Below the pieces are notes generated by a model, which searched no databases, was not told the DNA's origin, and saw only the letters and a program-made list of their open reading frames with translations. A DNA stretch of 64,000 bases from assembly GCA_002238925.1 (NCBI GenBank), contig MPNH01000008.1:1-64000 (forward strand), given 5' to 3'. Below, one piece after another: positions 28,858-37,284 of this stretch. This stretch comes from Spirochaetaceae bacterium bin103 (GTDB taxonomy: Bacteria; Spirochaetota; Spirochaetia; SZUA-6; Bin103). Made by a program: the position numbers and the translations under genes. The first letter of the stretch is position 1, and each line of letters starts with the position of its first letter.

Positions 28858-30015
28858 CTAAGCGACTGCACGCAGCCGCGGCAGCGTGCGCTCCAGGCAG
28901 TCGAGCAGGCGGTCGACGTCGGCTTCGGTGGTACTCCACCCGGTCGACACCCGGAACGCGCCTCCGGCAACCGGTGCCGGGACGCCCATCGCCTGCAGCA
29001 CGGGCGAGGTTTTCTGGCCGCCCGAAGCGCACGCCGAACCGCGCGACACGTACACTTCCTGGTCGCTGAGGACACGCACCAGCACCTCGGCCGGTATGCC
29101 GCGCGCCGCCAGGCAGACGATGTACGGCGAGTAGCAGTCAGGGCGCTCGACCCGGTGCCGCGGCACCACTTCGAGGCGCAGCCGCCGGGCGCCGTCGATC
29201 AACCGTTCGCACAGCCGCGCGGCGCGCCGCAGGTGGCCGGCCGCGGCCGTGGCCAAGGTGGCCGCCTGGCGGGCGAAGGCGCGCATGCCGGCCACGTTCT
29301 CGGTGCCGGGCCGGCGTCCGTCCTGCTGGCCGCCGCCGCGCGGCAGCACCTCCAGCGTGGCATTGCCGCGCAGCCAGAGTGCCCCGACGCCTACCGGGCC
29401 GCCCAACTTGTGCGCGCTCGCGGCGGCGCTGTCGGCGGCCGTAACCGGCACCTCCAGCCCGCGGCACAGCGCCTGCACCGCATCGGTGTGCAAGTGAATG
29501 CGGCGGCCGATGCGGCGGGCGTGGCCGCGCACGATCTCCGCCGCCTGCGCGAGCGGCTGGATGGCGCCGGTCTCGTTGTTCACGGCGACGATCGCCACCA
29601 GGCGGGTGGCGTCGTCAAGGCACGGTGCGAACCGCTCCAGGTCGAGCAGGCCGTCGGCGCCGACCGGCGCCATTTGCACCGGGAAGCCCATCCGCGCCAG
29701 TTGCCGGGCTGGCTCGGTTACGGCGGCGTGCTCGACCGCCGAGTGGACAATGCCGCGGCGGAACGCCGCCCGGCTGTCGCGCAGGTGGGCCAACGGCGAG
29801 TACAGCACCAGGTGGTCTGCCTCGGTGGCACCGCCGGTGGCGACAATCTCCGCGGCCGGCCAGCCGCAGGCGGCGCCGATATCCGCGACGGCGGCGTCCA
29901 GCGCGCGGCGCTGGCGCTGCCCGCAGGCGTGCGCGGAGGAGGGGTTGCCGAGCTGGAAGTCGTCCGCGAGCGGCGCTTGCGGCGGCGCGGTGGCGGCCCA
30001 GTCCAGGTAGGTCAC
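28858..30015 (-). CDS. Cysteine desulfurase (NifS/IscS family)
   Basis: A 385-residue PLP enzyme that mobilises sulfur from cysteine. YLDWAATAPPQAP opens the fold; NNETGAIQPL binds the cofactor region; HTDAVQAL and SAHKLGGPVGVGAL carry the PLP-binding Asp/His and Lys; GSACASGGQKTSPVLQAMG holds the catalytic Cys on a short loop typical of NifS/NifZ-type group I enzymes. The GTG start overlaps the stop of the upstream SLBB gene (GTGA), and thiI follows, so it is probably the dedicated sulfur donor for ThiI. Confidence 0.93.
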   Translation of the reverse strand: MTYLDWAATAPPQAPLADDFQLGNPSSAHACGQRQRRALDAAVADIGAACGWPAAEIVATGGATEADHLVLYSPLAHLRDSRAAFRRGIVHSAVEHAAVTEPARQLARMGFPVQMAPVGADGLLDLERFAPCLDDATRLVAIVAVNNETGAIQPLAQAAEIVRGHARRIGRRIHLHTDAVQALCRGLEVPVTAADSAAASAHKLGGPVGVGALWLRGNATLEVLPRGGGQQDGRRPGTENVAGMRAFARQAATLATAAAGHLRRAARLCERLIDGARRLRLEVVPRHRVERPDCYSPYIVCLAARGIPAEVLVRVLSDQEVYVSRGSACASGGQKTSPVLQAMGVPAPVAGGAFRVSTGWSTTEADVDRLLDCLERTLPRLRAVA

Positions 30016-31646
30016 TCGGTAACCCGGTCGTAGACCTTGAACACCAGGTCCCACACCACCACGGTGAAGCCGGCGACAATGGCCAGCTCGCTGAGCACGT
30101 TCCTGGTTCCCGCCCAGGCGTTCCGGTCGGCGATTATCGTGGAGCCGGGGGCCGGCCGGGTGAACAAGGTGCCGCGGCTGCGCGCGTGGTCGGCATCGAT
30201 TACCGTGAAGCTGGCGCCGCCATCCTCGGTCAGGCCGCCGGCCGCGCGCAGGTAGTCGCCTATGGTCAGCGACGGCTGATAGGGAACCGCGGCCGGGACG
30301 TTCACCTCGCCGGCCACGTAGACGTTCAGATCCTGCATCGGCACGTGCAGCTGGTCGCCCGGTTCCAGCAACAGGTCGAGGGCCGGGTCGCGGAGCTCCC
30401 ACAGCGCCGCCGCGTCCACGGCGATGCGCGCCCCGGTGGCGGCGCGCAGCACGCTGCTGCGCTCGGCCCGGGCCAGCGGGGTAGGGCCGCCCATCCGTTC
30501 CAGGACCTGCAGTACGGTCAGGCCGCCCGCGTAGGGCAGCAGCACCACTACCGGTTGCTCCGGGATCGGTCGCGGCGCGGCGCCGCCGGGCTCACCGAAC
30601 AGCGCTCCCTGCACCAGTACCATGCGCTCAGTGCGCGCTACCGGCGCCGCTTCGACCCGGTCGCCATCGCGGAGCGCGAACGTACGCCACTGCGCCGGAC
30701 CGAGTTCCACCACCTGCGGTACCGGGCGCCCGCGCAGCACCGACAGCCGGTTGTCGCTGTCCACGCCGGTCAGGCCGCCGGCGAAACGGATCAGGTCGTC
30801 GATTCCCTCGCCGGCGAGCAGGTCGTACACGCCCGGGAACGCCACCGAGCCGGCCACCGACACCAGGCGCTCGGCGCGCGGGACGCGCACCCGGTCGGCC
30901 GGCGTCAGCGTCGGGTTGGCGTCCAACTCGCCGTGGGTGGAGAAGCGGGTCAGGTCGATGGTGCGGGTCAGGTCGTCGCGGGTCAGTTCCACCCGCCGCA
31001 GGCTGCTGCCGGCCTGCGGTCCTCCGGCGACGGTGATCAGGTCCGACACCCGCGACAACGGCGTAACCGTGTAGATGCCAGGATTGGCAACCCCGCCGTA
31101 GATGAATACGTCGAACAGGGCCGGCTGCTTGAGCACGAAGCTGACGAAGCGCGCCGGAACCTGCTCCTTGATGCGGCGCACGATCTCGCGGCGCCCATCG
31201 CTGAACAGGCGGTCGCGAACCTCGACGGTGCCGATGTACGGAATCTCCAGTTGATAGTCGTCCTGCAGCACCAGCGGGAACGTATTGACCCGGTCGGAGC
31301 CGAGCTGAATCTGCAGTTCGTAGGTATCGCCGGCGGTCATTCGGTAGCTGGTGGCGCTCAGGATGCGCTGGCGCAGGGTTCGGGCATCGCCGGTAACCGC
31401 GCCGAGCGGCAGTTGCTGGCGAAACTCCACCGTGCCGGAGCCGGCACCCGCGGCGGCGGTCTGGGCGGGGAGGCTGCCGGCGCCCGCGCACATCACGAGC
31501 ACCGCCAGGGGCGCCCGCCAACACCGGCCGCGGAACGACGCAAAGATCGCACACACCAGGGCACATGTGACCGACAAGCAGCGCAGCCAGCCGGGACGGA
31601 TCGCCGCTCGAATGCCGCTGGAGTTTTTCCACGGGCCGCTATTCAT
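30012..31646 (-). CDS. SLBB-domain polysaccharide export protein
   Basis: A 544-residue protein with hydrophobic N-terminal segments (LSVTCALVCAIFA; RAPLAVLVMCAGAGSLPAQ, a likely signal peptide). YRMTAGDTYELQI and DYQLEIPYIGTVEV form a polysaccharide-export (Wza-type) beginning; repeated SLBB units follow (FIYGGVANPGIYTVTPLSRVSDL, VSVAGSVAFPGVYDLLAGE, VYVAGEVNVPAAVPYQPSL). The C-terminus has one membrane helix (ELAIVAGFTVVVWDLVF). It probably forms part of an outer-membrane export channel. No Wzc-type kinase or glycosyltransferase lies nearby, and its only operon partners are sulfur-transfer genes. Confidence 0.83.
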   Translation of the reverse strand: MNSGPWKNSSGIRAAIRPGWLRCLSVTCALVCAIFASFRGRCWRAPLAVLVMCAGAGSLPAQTAAAGAGSGTVEFRQQLPLGAVTGDARTLRQRILSATSYRMTAGDTYELQIQLGSDRVNTFPLVLQDDYQLEIPYIGTVEVRDRLFSDGRREIVRRIKEQVPARFVSFVLKQPALFDVFIYGGVANPGIYTVTPLSRVSDLITVAGGPQAGSSLRRVELTRDDLTRTIDLTRFSTHGELDANPTLTPADRVRVPRAERLVSVAGSVAFPGVYDLLAGEGIDDLIRFAGGLTGVDSDNRLSVLRGRPVPQVVELGPAQWRTFALRDGDRVEAAPVARTERMVLVQGALFGEPGGAAPRPIPEQPVVVLLPYAGGLTVLQVLERMGGPTPLARAERSSVLRAATGARIAVDAAALWELRDPALDLLLEPGDQLHVPMQDLNVYVAGEVNVPAAVPYQPSLTIGDYLRAAGGLTEDGGASFTVIDADHARSRGTLFTRPAPGSTIIADRNAWAGTRNVLSELAIVAGFTVVVWDLVFKVYDRVTE

Positions 31647-31834
31647 GTGCAGCGATCCTACCTGCGACCGGCCACCCGCGGCAACGCTTCCGGTCGCCCG
31701 CAACCCCCGCCGAATCTGATGACAGGCCCCCAGTTGCCGTATGCGCGATGTGCTATCCTTCGCTGCGGAGACTGGCGATCGCGCGGAGGAACCATGAGAG
31801 ATCTCGACAGATACCCGCAGAAGCTGGGTGCGTG

Positions 31835-32608
31835 ATGAGGTTCGACGGCAAGGCGGCGCTGATTACCGGCGGTGGCTCCGGTATTGGCCGCGCGACCGCG
31901 GCGGCGTTTGCGCAGGAGGGGGCGCGGGTGGCGGTGGCCGACGCGAACCGCCAGGGCGCGGAGGAAACGGCGCATGCCATCGAGGCCGCCGGTGGCCAGG
32001 CGCTCGCCCTGGAGGCCGACGTTACCGTCCCGGACGCGGTCGAGGCGATGACGCAGGCGGTGGTCGACGCCTACGGCCAGCTCGATTGCGCTCTCAACGC
32101 TGCCGGTGTCGGCGGTGAAGGTACACCGCTGCTCGAGCTCTCCTGGGAGAGATGGCAGCACACCATCAGGGTCAACCTCAGCGGCGTGTTCCTGTGCGTG
32201 CAGCAGCAGTTACGCCACATGGTCCCGGCCGGAAGCGGCGCGATCTGCAACGTTGCCTCGATCTGGGGGCTTGCCGGCACCGGCGCCGACGGCATGATCG
32301 GCGAGCGGCAGCCGGCCTACAATGCCAGCAAGCACGGCGTGGTCGGGCTGACCAAGTGCGCGGCGCTCGACTACGCTTCGGCCGGCGTTCGGGTAAACGC
32401 GGTATGTCCGGGCCATATCGAGACCCCGATGACTGGCTTCTACCGCGAACACCCGGAGCGCAAGGCGCACCTGCTGCGGGCGTATCCTGGCGGCCGCATG
32501 GGGCAACCGGATGAGATTGCCCAGACGGTGCTTTGGCTGTGCTCGGACGCGGCGTCGTTCGTCACCGGCGTCGCGTTCCCGGTAGATGGGGGCTATCTGG
32601 CGCAGTGA
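31835..32608 (+). CDS. Short-chain dehydrogenase/reductase
   Basis: A 257-residue classical SDR. The NAD(P)-binding motif is ALITGGGSGIGRATA (TGxxxGxG), ALNAAGVGG replaces NNAG, the catalytic triad is Ser in NVASIWG and Tyr/Lys in YNASKHGVVGLTK, and the end is VTGVAFPVDGGYLAQ. Asp after the second strand (VAVADANRQG) suggests NAD preference. The substrate cannot be deduced. The in-frame GTG immediately before the ATG at 31835 is an alternative start. Confidence 0.9.
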   Translation: MRFDGKAALITGGGSGIGRATAAAFAQEGARVAVADANRQGAEETAHAIEAAGGQALALEADVTVPDAVEAMTQAVVDAYGQLDCALNAAGVGGEGTPLLELSWERWQHTIRVNLSGVFLCVQQQLRHMVPAGSGAICNVASIWGLAGTGADGMIGERQPAYNASKHGVVGLTKCAALDYASAGVRVNAVCPGHIETPMTGFYREHPERKAHLLRAYPGGRMGQPDEIAQTVLWLCSDAASFVTGVAFPVDGGYLAQ

Positions 32609-32637
32609 TTGCTTGCCCGGCGGGGGCGCGCTACAAT
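32609..32637 (+). promoter_or_regulatory. Promoter of the small membrane protein gene
   Basis: TTGCTT (32609-32614) and TACAAT (32632-32637) are spaced by 17 bases. The ATG at 32644 begins seven bases after the -10 box, which predicts transcription starting at the A of the start codon. Confidence 0.55.
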
Positions 32638-32643
32638 CTGGGC

Positions 32644-33063
32644 ATGTGGCTGTTTCCGGGGTTCGGATTGTTCGTCGGCATTCTGCCGTTCCTGTTCATC
32701 TTCCTGGTTCTGAACCTGGCACGCACCGCGCTGCGCGAGTCGCGCGGCGGCCGCTCGCCGGTGCGTGGCCGACACGGATGGCCGGGACGGGCGGCGGCGG
32801 CGCCAAGCAGGGATGGGCGCCCGGATGGACGCCGCGTGAACCGCGTGTTCCGGCTGGCGTACCGGCTGGGCGGGCGGCTGACGGTCTCCGATCTGGTGGT
32901 CGATCTCGACTTCAGCATCGATGAGGCGGAACAGTTTCTGGGCCAACTGGTCGACAGCACGCGGGTGACCATGGAGGTGCAGGCCGACGGCATGATCTAC
33001 TACGAGTTTCCCGAGATTATCGCCCGGCGGCGCCGCGACGACGATCACCCGGTGCGTGGCTGA
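32644..33063 (+). CDS. Small membrane-anchored protein with winged-helix-like domain
   Basis: A 139-residue protein of no named family. One N-terminal helix (GLFVGILPFLFIFLVLNLA) is followed by an Arg/Gly-rich linker and then NRVFRLAYRLGGRLTVSDL and FSIDEAEQFLGQLVDSTRVT, which read like a small winged-helix fold of the kind seen in membrane-tethered proteins. It ends MIYYEFPEIIARRR. There is no ribosome-binding site, consistent with leaderless translation from the promoter just upstream. It overlaps the next gene by eight bases. Confidence 0.65.
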   Translation: MWLFPGFGLFVGILPFLFIFLVLNLARTALRESRGGRSPVRGRHGWPGRAAAAPSRDGRPDGRRVNRVFRLAYRLGGRLTVSDLVVDLDFSIDEAEQFLGQLVDSTRVTMEVQADGMIYYEFPEIIARRRRDDDHPVRG

Positions 33064-34156
33064 CGTGGCGGAAACGGGGACCGACCTGCACCCTGAAGCG
33101 GCCAGCCAGATGGCCGCTGCGTGCGGCGACCTGCTGGACAGCCTGGATGCCGTCCAGCGCGCCCGCGCCACCTTTCCCTACCTCGACGGCGAGCGCCTGT
33201 TTTGGTACTACCCGCCGCTGAACCGGCACGGCCTGCCGCTGCTGGCGATGACCGACGAGCAGCAGGGGCTGGCGAGGCGCGTGCTGGAGGCGGCGCTGTC
33301 GGAGAAGGGCTACGAGGCGGCGTGCGCGATTATCGACCACGAACTGATCCTCCGCGAGCAGGAGCGGGCGGACGGTCAGGTGAGTTGGGCGCGCGACCCG
33401 GGGCGCTACTACTTTACGCTGTTCGGGGATCCGCACGGCACCGATCCCTGGGGCTGGCGTGCCGAGGGGCATCACCTGTCGCTGCATTTCAGCATCTGGG
33501 GCGAGCGCGTCATTTCGACCACGCCGTTTTTCTTCGGTTCGAACCCGGCCGAGGTGCTGCACGGCCCCAAGCGCGGCCTGCGCATCCTGGCGCGCCGTGA
33601 GGACCTGGCGTTTCAGCTCATGGACAGCCTCGATCAGAGCCAGCGCTCGCGCGCCGTGATCTACGACAAGGCGCCCTGGGACATCCTGACCTACAACAGC
33701 ACGCGCGCCGTGCTGCCGCGCGAAGAGGGGCTGGCGGGAGACCGCCTCGACGCCGCGCAACAGGAGATGCTCACCGCGCTGGTGGAAACCTACGTGAACC
33801 AGGTGCGCAGCGACGTCGCCCGCCACAAGCTCCAGCACCTGCGCCGCGCCGCCCCACAACGGGAGATCCCCCCCGGTGTGGGAAAACCCTGCGGGAACGG
33901 GGCGCGCAGCGCCGCCCCCCGCCACAAGCTCGAGCACCTGCGCCGCGACGGCCTCGGCCATCTGCGCGTGGCGTGGGCCGGTCCGGTTGCGCGCCGCGAG
34001 GGGCACTACTACCGGATCCACGGCGGCAACTTCCTGGTCGAGTTCGACAACTGCCAGAACGACGCCAATCACGTCCATTCGGTGTGGCGCGACGTGGACA
34101 ACGACTTCGCCCAGGACGTGCTGCGCGATCACCTGCTGCTCTACCACACCCACTGA
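33056..34156 (+). CDS. DUF3500 family protein (contains a 99-bp in-frame repeat artefact)
   Basis: A DUF3500 protein, 366 residues as written. Family motifs include RATFPYLDGERLFWYYPP, GRYYFTLFGDPHGTDPWGWR, EGHHLSLHFSI, TPFFFGSNPAEVLHGP and FDNCQNDANHVHSVWRD. The function of the family is not established; the conserved His/Asp residues suggest metal binding. Residues near 255-290 contain a repeated RHKL(Q/E)HLRR motif around a Pro/Gly-rich stretch absent from relatives. At the DNA level this is a 99-bp imperfect direct repeat (33761-33845 against 33860-33944) with a degraded 5' end; without it the protein is 333 residues, a normal family length. GTG starts occur at 33056 and 33065. Confidence 0.85.
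   Translation: MADVAETGTDLHPEAASQMAAACGDLLDSLDAVQRARATFPYLDGERLFWYYPPLNRHGLPLLAMTDEQQGLARRVLEAALSEKGYEAACAIIDHELILREQERADGQVSWARDPGRYYFTLFGDPHGTDPWGWRAEGHHLSLHFSIWGERVISTTPFFFGSNPAEVLHGPKRGLRILARREDLAFQLMDSLDQSQRSRAVIYDKAPWDILTYNSTRAVLPREEGLAGDRLDAAQQEMLTALVETYVNQVRSDVARHKLQHLRRAAPQREIPPGVGKPCGNGARSAAPRHKLEHLRRDGLGHLRVAWAGPVARREGHYYRIHGGNFLVEFDNCQNDANHVHSVWRDVDNDFAQDVLRDHLLLYHTH
33761..33944. repeat. 99-bp imperfect direct repeat inside the DUF3500 gene
   Basis: Bases 33803-33845 recur almost exactly 99 bases later. Going upstream, the second copy loses identity progressively while staying colinear with 33761-33802, with many changes to C or G. This is what a noisy read end inserted by an assembler would look like. 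The length is a multiple of three, so the frame survives. Confidence 0.8.
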
Positions 34157-34186
34157 CGGCCGGCGTCCCGGCCGCGGCGTGCGCAA

Positions 34187-35125
34187 TCAGTGTGAGCCGG
34201 TGCGCAGTGCGTAGCGCCGTTCGGCGTAGGCGGCATCCTCCACCCAGAGCCGCCGCGCCGACGCCTGCATCCGGCGCCGCAGCAGGCCGGCGGCGCGCAT
34301 CGCGAATCGGAATCCGAGCCGCTCCGAGGTAGCCACGGTCGCCTCCACGATGGCGCTGATGCCGGGCCGTACCGGGGTAGCGTGGGTTTCCACTACCGAT
34401 CCGGCGCCCTCGCCGTCGACGATGGTCATTACGATGGTGCGCGGGTCGGGGCAGTGAAACCGGGCATCCACCTCCACACCCATGCGCCGGGTGGCGCGAT
34501 ACACCACGCGCACGGTAATGGCGTCGTCGCTTTGCTCCAGCACCGCCAGAGCGCCGAATGAGTGCGGATGGAAGTGCACGCCGTGCCAGGGGTCGAACCG
34601 GTTGGCAAGGATGTCCTGCGGTTCGCAGCGCGCCTCCATGCGGATGACGGCGTCGATACCGGCGCGCGGGCGTTGGCACAGGTGGGGGCGTTCCGAGAGC
34701 GGCTCGGCGCCGGCGATGCGCACCCACAGCAGCACGCCGTCGTCGTGGCTCGGCAGCGGCTGCCAGCCGCCGTGCCCGTCGGGTCCCAGCGCCAGGCCGT
34801 GCCAGGGGCACACCAGGCAGCCGTCGCGCAGGTGGCCGCCGGCCAGCGATGCGCCCAGGTGGGGACACGCGTTGGGCGCCACCAGCAGTCCGGAAGGACC
34901 GCGCCACACCACCAGTTCGCGGTCCGCCACCCAGTAGCAGCGCGGCCGGTCGCCGATGGCGCGGACGGCGTCGACCACATGCCAGCCGCCGGAGGGCAGC
35001 CGCCCGGCGCGCGCCACCGCCCGCCGGATCCAGCCGGCGTCGGACTGCTGCCAATCGGGGCCGGCGCGGCGGGCGGCGGCGGGTAGCGGGGAACGCGGCG
35101 GGCGGCCGAGCAGGCGCCGCTTCAT
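34187..35125 (-). CDS. Rieske-type iron-sulfur oxygenase of the carotenoid operon
   Basis: A 312-residue protein with an N-terminal Rieske [2Fe-2S] domain: CPHLGASLAGGHLRDG followed by CLVCPWHGLALGPDG, the complete CxH...CxxH ligand set. The following catalytic-like domain has DPWHGVHFHPHSFGAL, a His-rich Asp-x-x-His-x-x-x-x-x-His arrangement compatible with a mononuclear iron site. It should hydroxylate or desaturate a hydrophobic substrate using an electron donor. Its ATG lies in an ATGA overlap with the stop of the fused methyltransferase-desaturase gene, so it very probably acts on the carotenoid product. The exact step is unknown. Confidence 0.82.
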   Translation of the reverse strand: MKRRLLGRPPRSPLPAAARRAGPDWQQSDAGWIRRAVARAGRLPSGGWHVVDAVRAIGDRPRCYWVADRELVVWRGPSGLLVAPNACPHLGASLAGGHLRDGCLVCPWHGLALGPDGHGGWQPLPSHDDGVLLWVRIAGAEPLSERPHLCQRPRAGIDAVIRMEARCEPQDILANRFDPWHGVHFHPHSFGALAVLEQSDDAITVRVVYRATRRMGVEVDARFHCPDPRTIVMTIVDGEGAGSVVETHATPVRPGISAIVEATVATSERLGFRFAMRAAGLLRRRMQASARRLWVEDAAYAERRYALRTGSH

Positions 35126-37284
35126 GCCGCGATCCTCGGCAGGATGCCGGTCCGGCGCACCGTGGCGACCGGTTCCGGAGGCAGGTGCCAGTGCCGCAGG
35201 ATGGCGTTGGCGGCGGTGATGCCGGTGGTGGCGGCGCGTTCCATCAGCGCCGACGGCGCTTCGATGCGCACGAAGTCTCCGGCCAGGTACAGCCCCGGGT
35301 GAGGGGTGACCACGCCCGGACGCTGCGCGTGCGAACCGGGAGCGAACGCCGGACAGTCGCGGCGCAGCAGGAAGGCATTGTCGAGCATCCGGGCGGTGCG
35401 CGTTTCCGGGTACAGCCGGTGCAGTCCGCCGAGCAGGGCCTTCTTGAGACCGGCTTCGGTGGCGGTCTCCGGCACCGCGTAGGCGTGCAGTTCCACCACC
35501 GAGCCGCGGTGGGCGTCCGCCCAGGCGCGGCTTTCGTCCTCGAACAGGTGGAACAGCGAGATGTTGTCGAGCAGCGGGAAGCCGGCGGTGCCCGCGAACG
35601 GCGCCCGGCCCGGCGCCGTGGGCGTGTCCAGCCACAGCCGCCACACCGCGAACGGCAGCGTCGTGGCCAAGTTCGCCAGCGCGTCCGCCCACGCACCGTC
35701 GCGGAACGGCGTATTCGGCAGCAGCCGCTGCAGGCCCGGGACGTCGAGCGCCAGCACCACGGCGTCAGCGGCGCAGGCGGTGCGCTCCGCCCCCCCGGTT
35801 TCGACCAGCCAGCGGCCCTGCTCGCGACGAATGCAACGTGCCGCCGTGCCGGTCGCGACGCGCACGCCGAGCCTGCTCAGGTAGCGGTGCAACGGCTGCC
35901 AGATGGCGGTCGAGAACGGCGCGCGCGCGACGTCGAAGATCAGTCCCTCCCGGCTGCCGGTAAAGTAGAAGTGAAACATCATCAGCAGTTCGGCCGCCGA
36001 CATGCCATGCTCGGGGTTGAAGAACGAATGGGCGAACACGTCGAACAGCATGCGCCGGGCGGGCGGCGGAAAGCGCAGTGCGTCCAGGTAGTCGGCGGCC
36101 GAGCGGCGGTCGTGGCGCCGGTAGGTGTGTTCGCTGTCGAATGCCAGCATCGACAGCGCCTCGCGCAGCCCGACGCGCGCCAATGCCGGCAGGGTGAGCT
36201 CGGGGGTGCGCCGGCTGAGCGCGGCGATATTCCACGGCGGCCTGCGCGGAATGTCCGCGAGCGACTGCCGGCGCCCGTCGGGGCCGAGAATCGGGTAGTC
36301 GTCGAGCGGCACCAGGATGTCGAGATCGGGCGAGATGCGGCGCAACAGGTTGCGCAGGTTGTAGTACTGCCGGAAAAAGGCGTGAAAGCCGCGCTCCATC
36401 TGCACCGTCTCGCCGGTCGCAAGCCGCAGCGGCGCCGCCCCGGCGCGCCCGCCGAGCGCCGGCTCCCGCTCCAGGACGGTGGTGGCAATGCCACGCTCGG
36501 CGAGCACCGTGGCCGCCGCCACCCCGGCGATGCCGCCGCCGACCACCACCGCGGTGTGCCGGCCGCGCGTGCTCGCGGGTGCGGGCGCCGGGCGCCGGGC
36601 CAGGAACGAGTGCACGATGCCACGCTGCCAACCGCCCATGGGCAGAGTGCGCACCGCGGTGAAGCCGGCCCGGTACAGGCGCCGCTCGAAGCCGGCGCGG
36701 CTGTCGAATGCCAGCACGCTGTCGCGCAGGTAGGTAAAAAGGCCGGCGTCGCCGGCCACGATGCGCGCGGTCGGGCGTACGATGGTGTTTGTCACCAGCC
36801 GCCACACCGTGCGGCTTACGGCCGAACCGGCAACGGAATACTCGTGAAAGCAGACCGCGGCCCGCGGCGCAAGCAGGTCGCGAACCGCCGCCAGGCAGGC
36901 GTCGGCGTCGGCCACGTTGCGAATGCCGTATGCCATCAGGATGCCGTCGAACGCACCCTCCACGCCGGCCGCGCGCGGGTCCATGGCATCGCCATGTATG
37001 AACTGCACGCCGGCCAGCTCCGGGCGGGCGCGGGCCACCTGCAACATCTCCTCGGCGGCATCCAGGGCGACCAGCGCGGCGTCGGGAAACACGCGGTGCA
37101 GCGCCAGGGTGGATTGGCCGGTGCCGCAGCACAGGTCGAGGATGCGGGCGCCGGGCGCAAGCTGCAGGCGGCGGGCGCTGAGCCGCAGGTGGCGGCGGTA
37201 GCCGGGGTTGAGCGACACCAGCAGGTCGTAGGCGTGCGCGACCCGGTTGAAGCCGGCGGTCAAGTCGGGGCCGGTCAGCTTCAT
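35122..37284 (-). CDS. Fusion of CrtT-like methyltransferase and CrtU-like carotene desaturase/methyltransferase
   Basis: A 720-residue two-domain protein. Residues 1-230 are a UbiE-type SAM methyltransferase (FNRVAHAYDLLVSLNPGYRR, ILDLCCGTGQSTLALH, GDAMD, ILMAYGIRNVADADAC). Residues 243-700 are an FAD-dependent amine-oxidase fold: VVVGGGIAGVAAATVLAERG, LEREPALGGRAGA, then ERGFHAFFRQYYNLRNLLRR, LDDYPILGPDG and HSFFNPEHGMSAAELLMMF, which are hallmarks of CrtU, the enzyme that aromatises the ionone ring by desaturation and methyl shift. In Streptomyces CrtT and CrtU are separate neighbouring genes; here they are one continuous frame. It overlaps crtB and the Rieske gene by four bases each. Confidence 0.87.
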   Translation of the reverse strand: MKLTGPDLTAGFNRVAHAYDLLVSLNPGYRRHLRLSARRLQLAPGARILDLCCGTGQSTLALHRVFPDAALVALDAAEEMLQVARARPELAGVQFIHGDAMDPRAAGVEGAFDGILMAYGIRNVADADACLAAVRDLLAPRAAVCFHEYSVAGSAVSRTVWRLVTNTIVRPTARIVAGDAGLFTYLRDSVLAFDSRAGFERRLYRAGFTAVRTLPMGGWQRGIVHSFLARRPAPAPASTRGRHTAVVVGGGIAGVAAATVLAERGIATTVLEREPALGGRAGAAPLRLATGETVQMERGFHAFFRQYYNLRNLLRRISPDLDILVPLDDYPILGPDGRRQSLADIPRRPPWNIAALSRRTPELTLPALARVGLREALSMLAFDSEHTYRRHDRRSAADYLDALRFPPPARRMLFDVFAHSFFNPEHGMSAAELLMMFHFYFTGSREGLIFDVARAPFSTAIWQPLHRYLSRLGVRVATGTAARCIRREQGRWLVETGGAERTACAADAVVLALDVPGLQRLLPNTPFRDGAWADALANLATTLPFAVWRLWLDTPTAPGRAPFAGTAGFPLLDNISLFHLFEDESRAWADAHRGSVVELHAYAVPETATEAGLKKALLGGLHRLYPETRTARMLDNAFLLRRDCPAFAPGSHAQRPGVVTPHPGLYLAGDFVRIEAPSALMERAATTGITAANAILRHWHLPPEPVATVRRTGILPRIAA

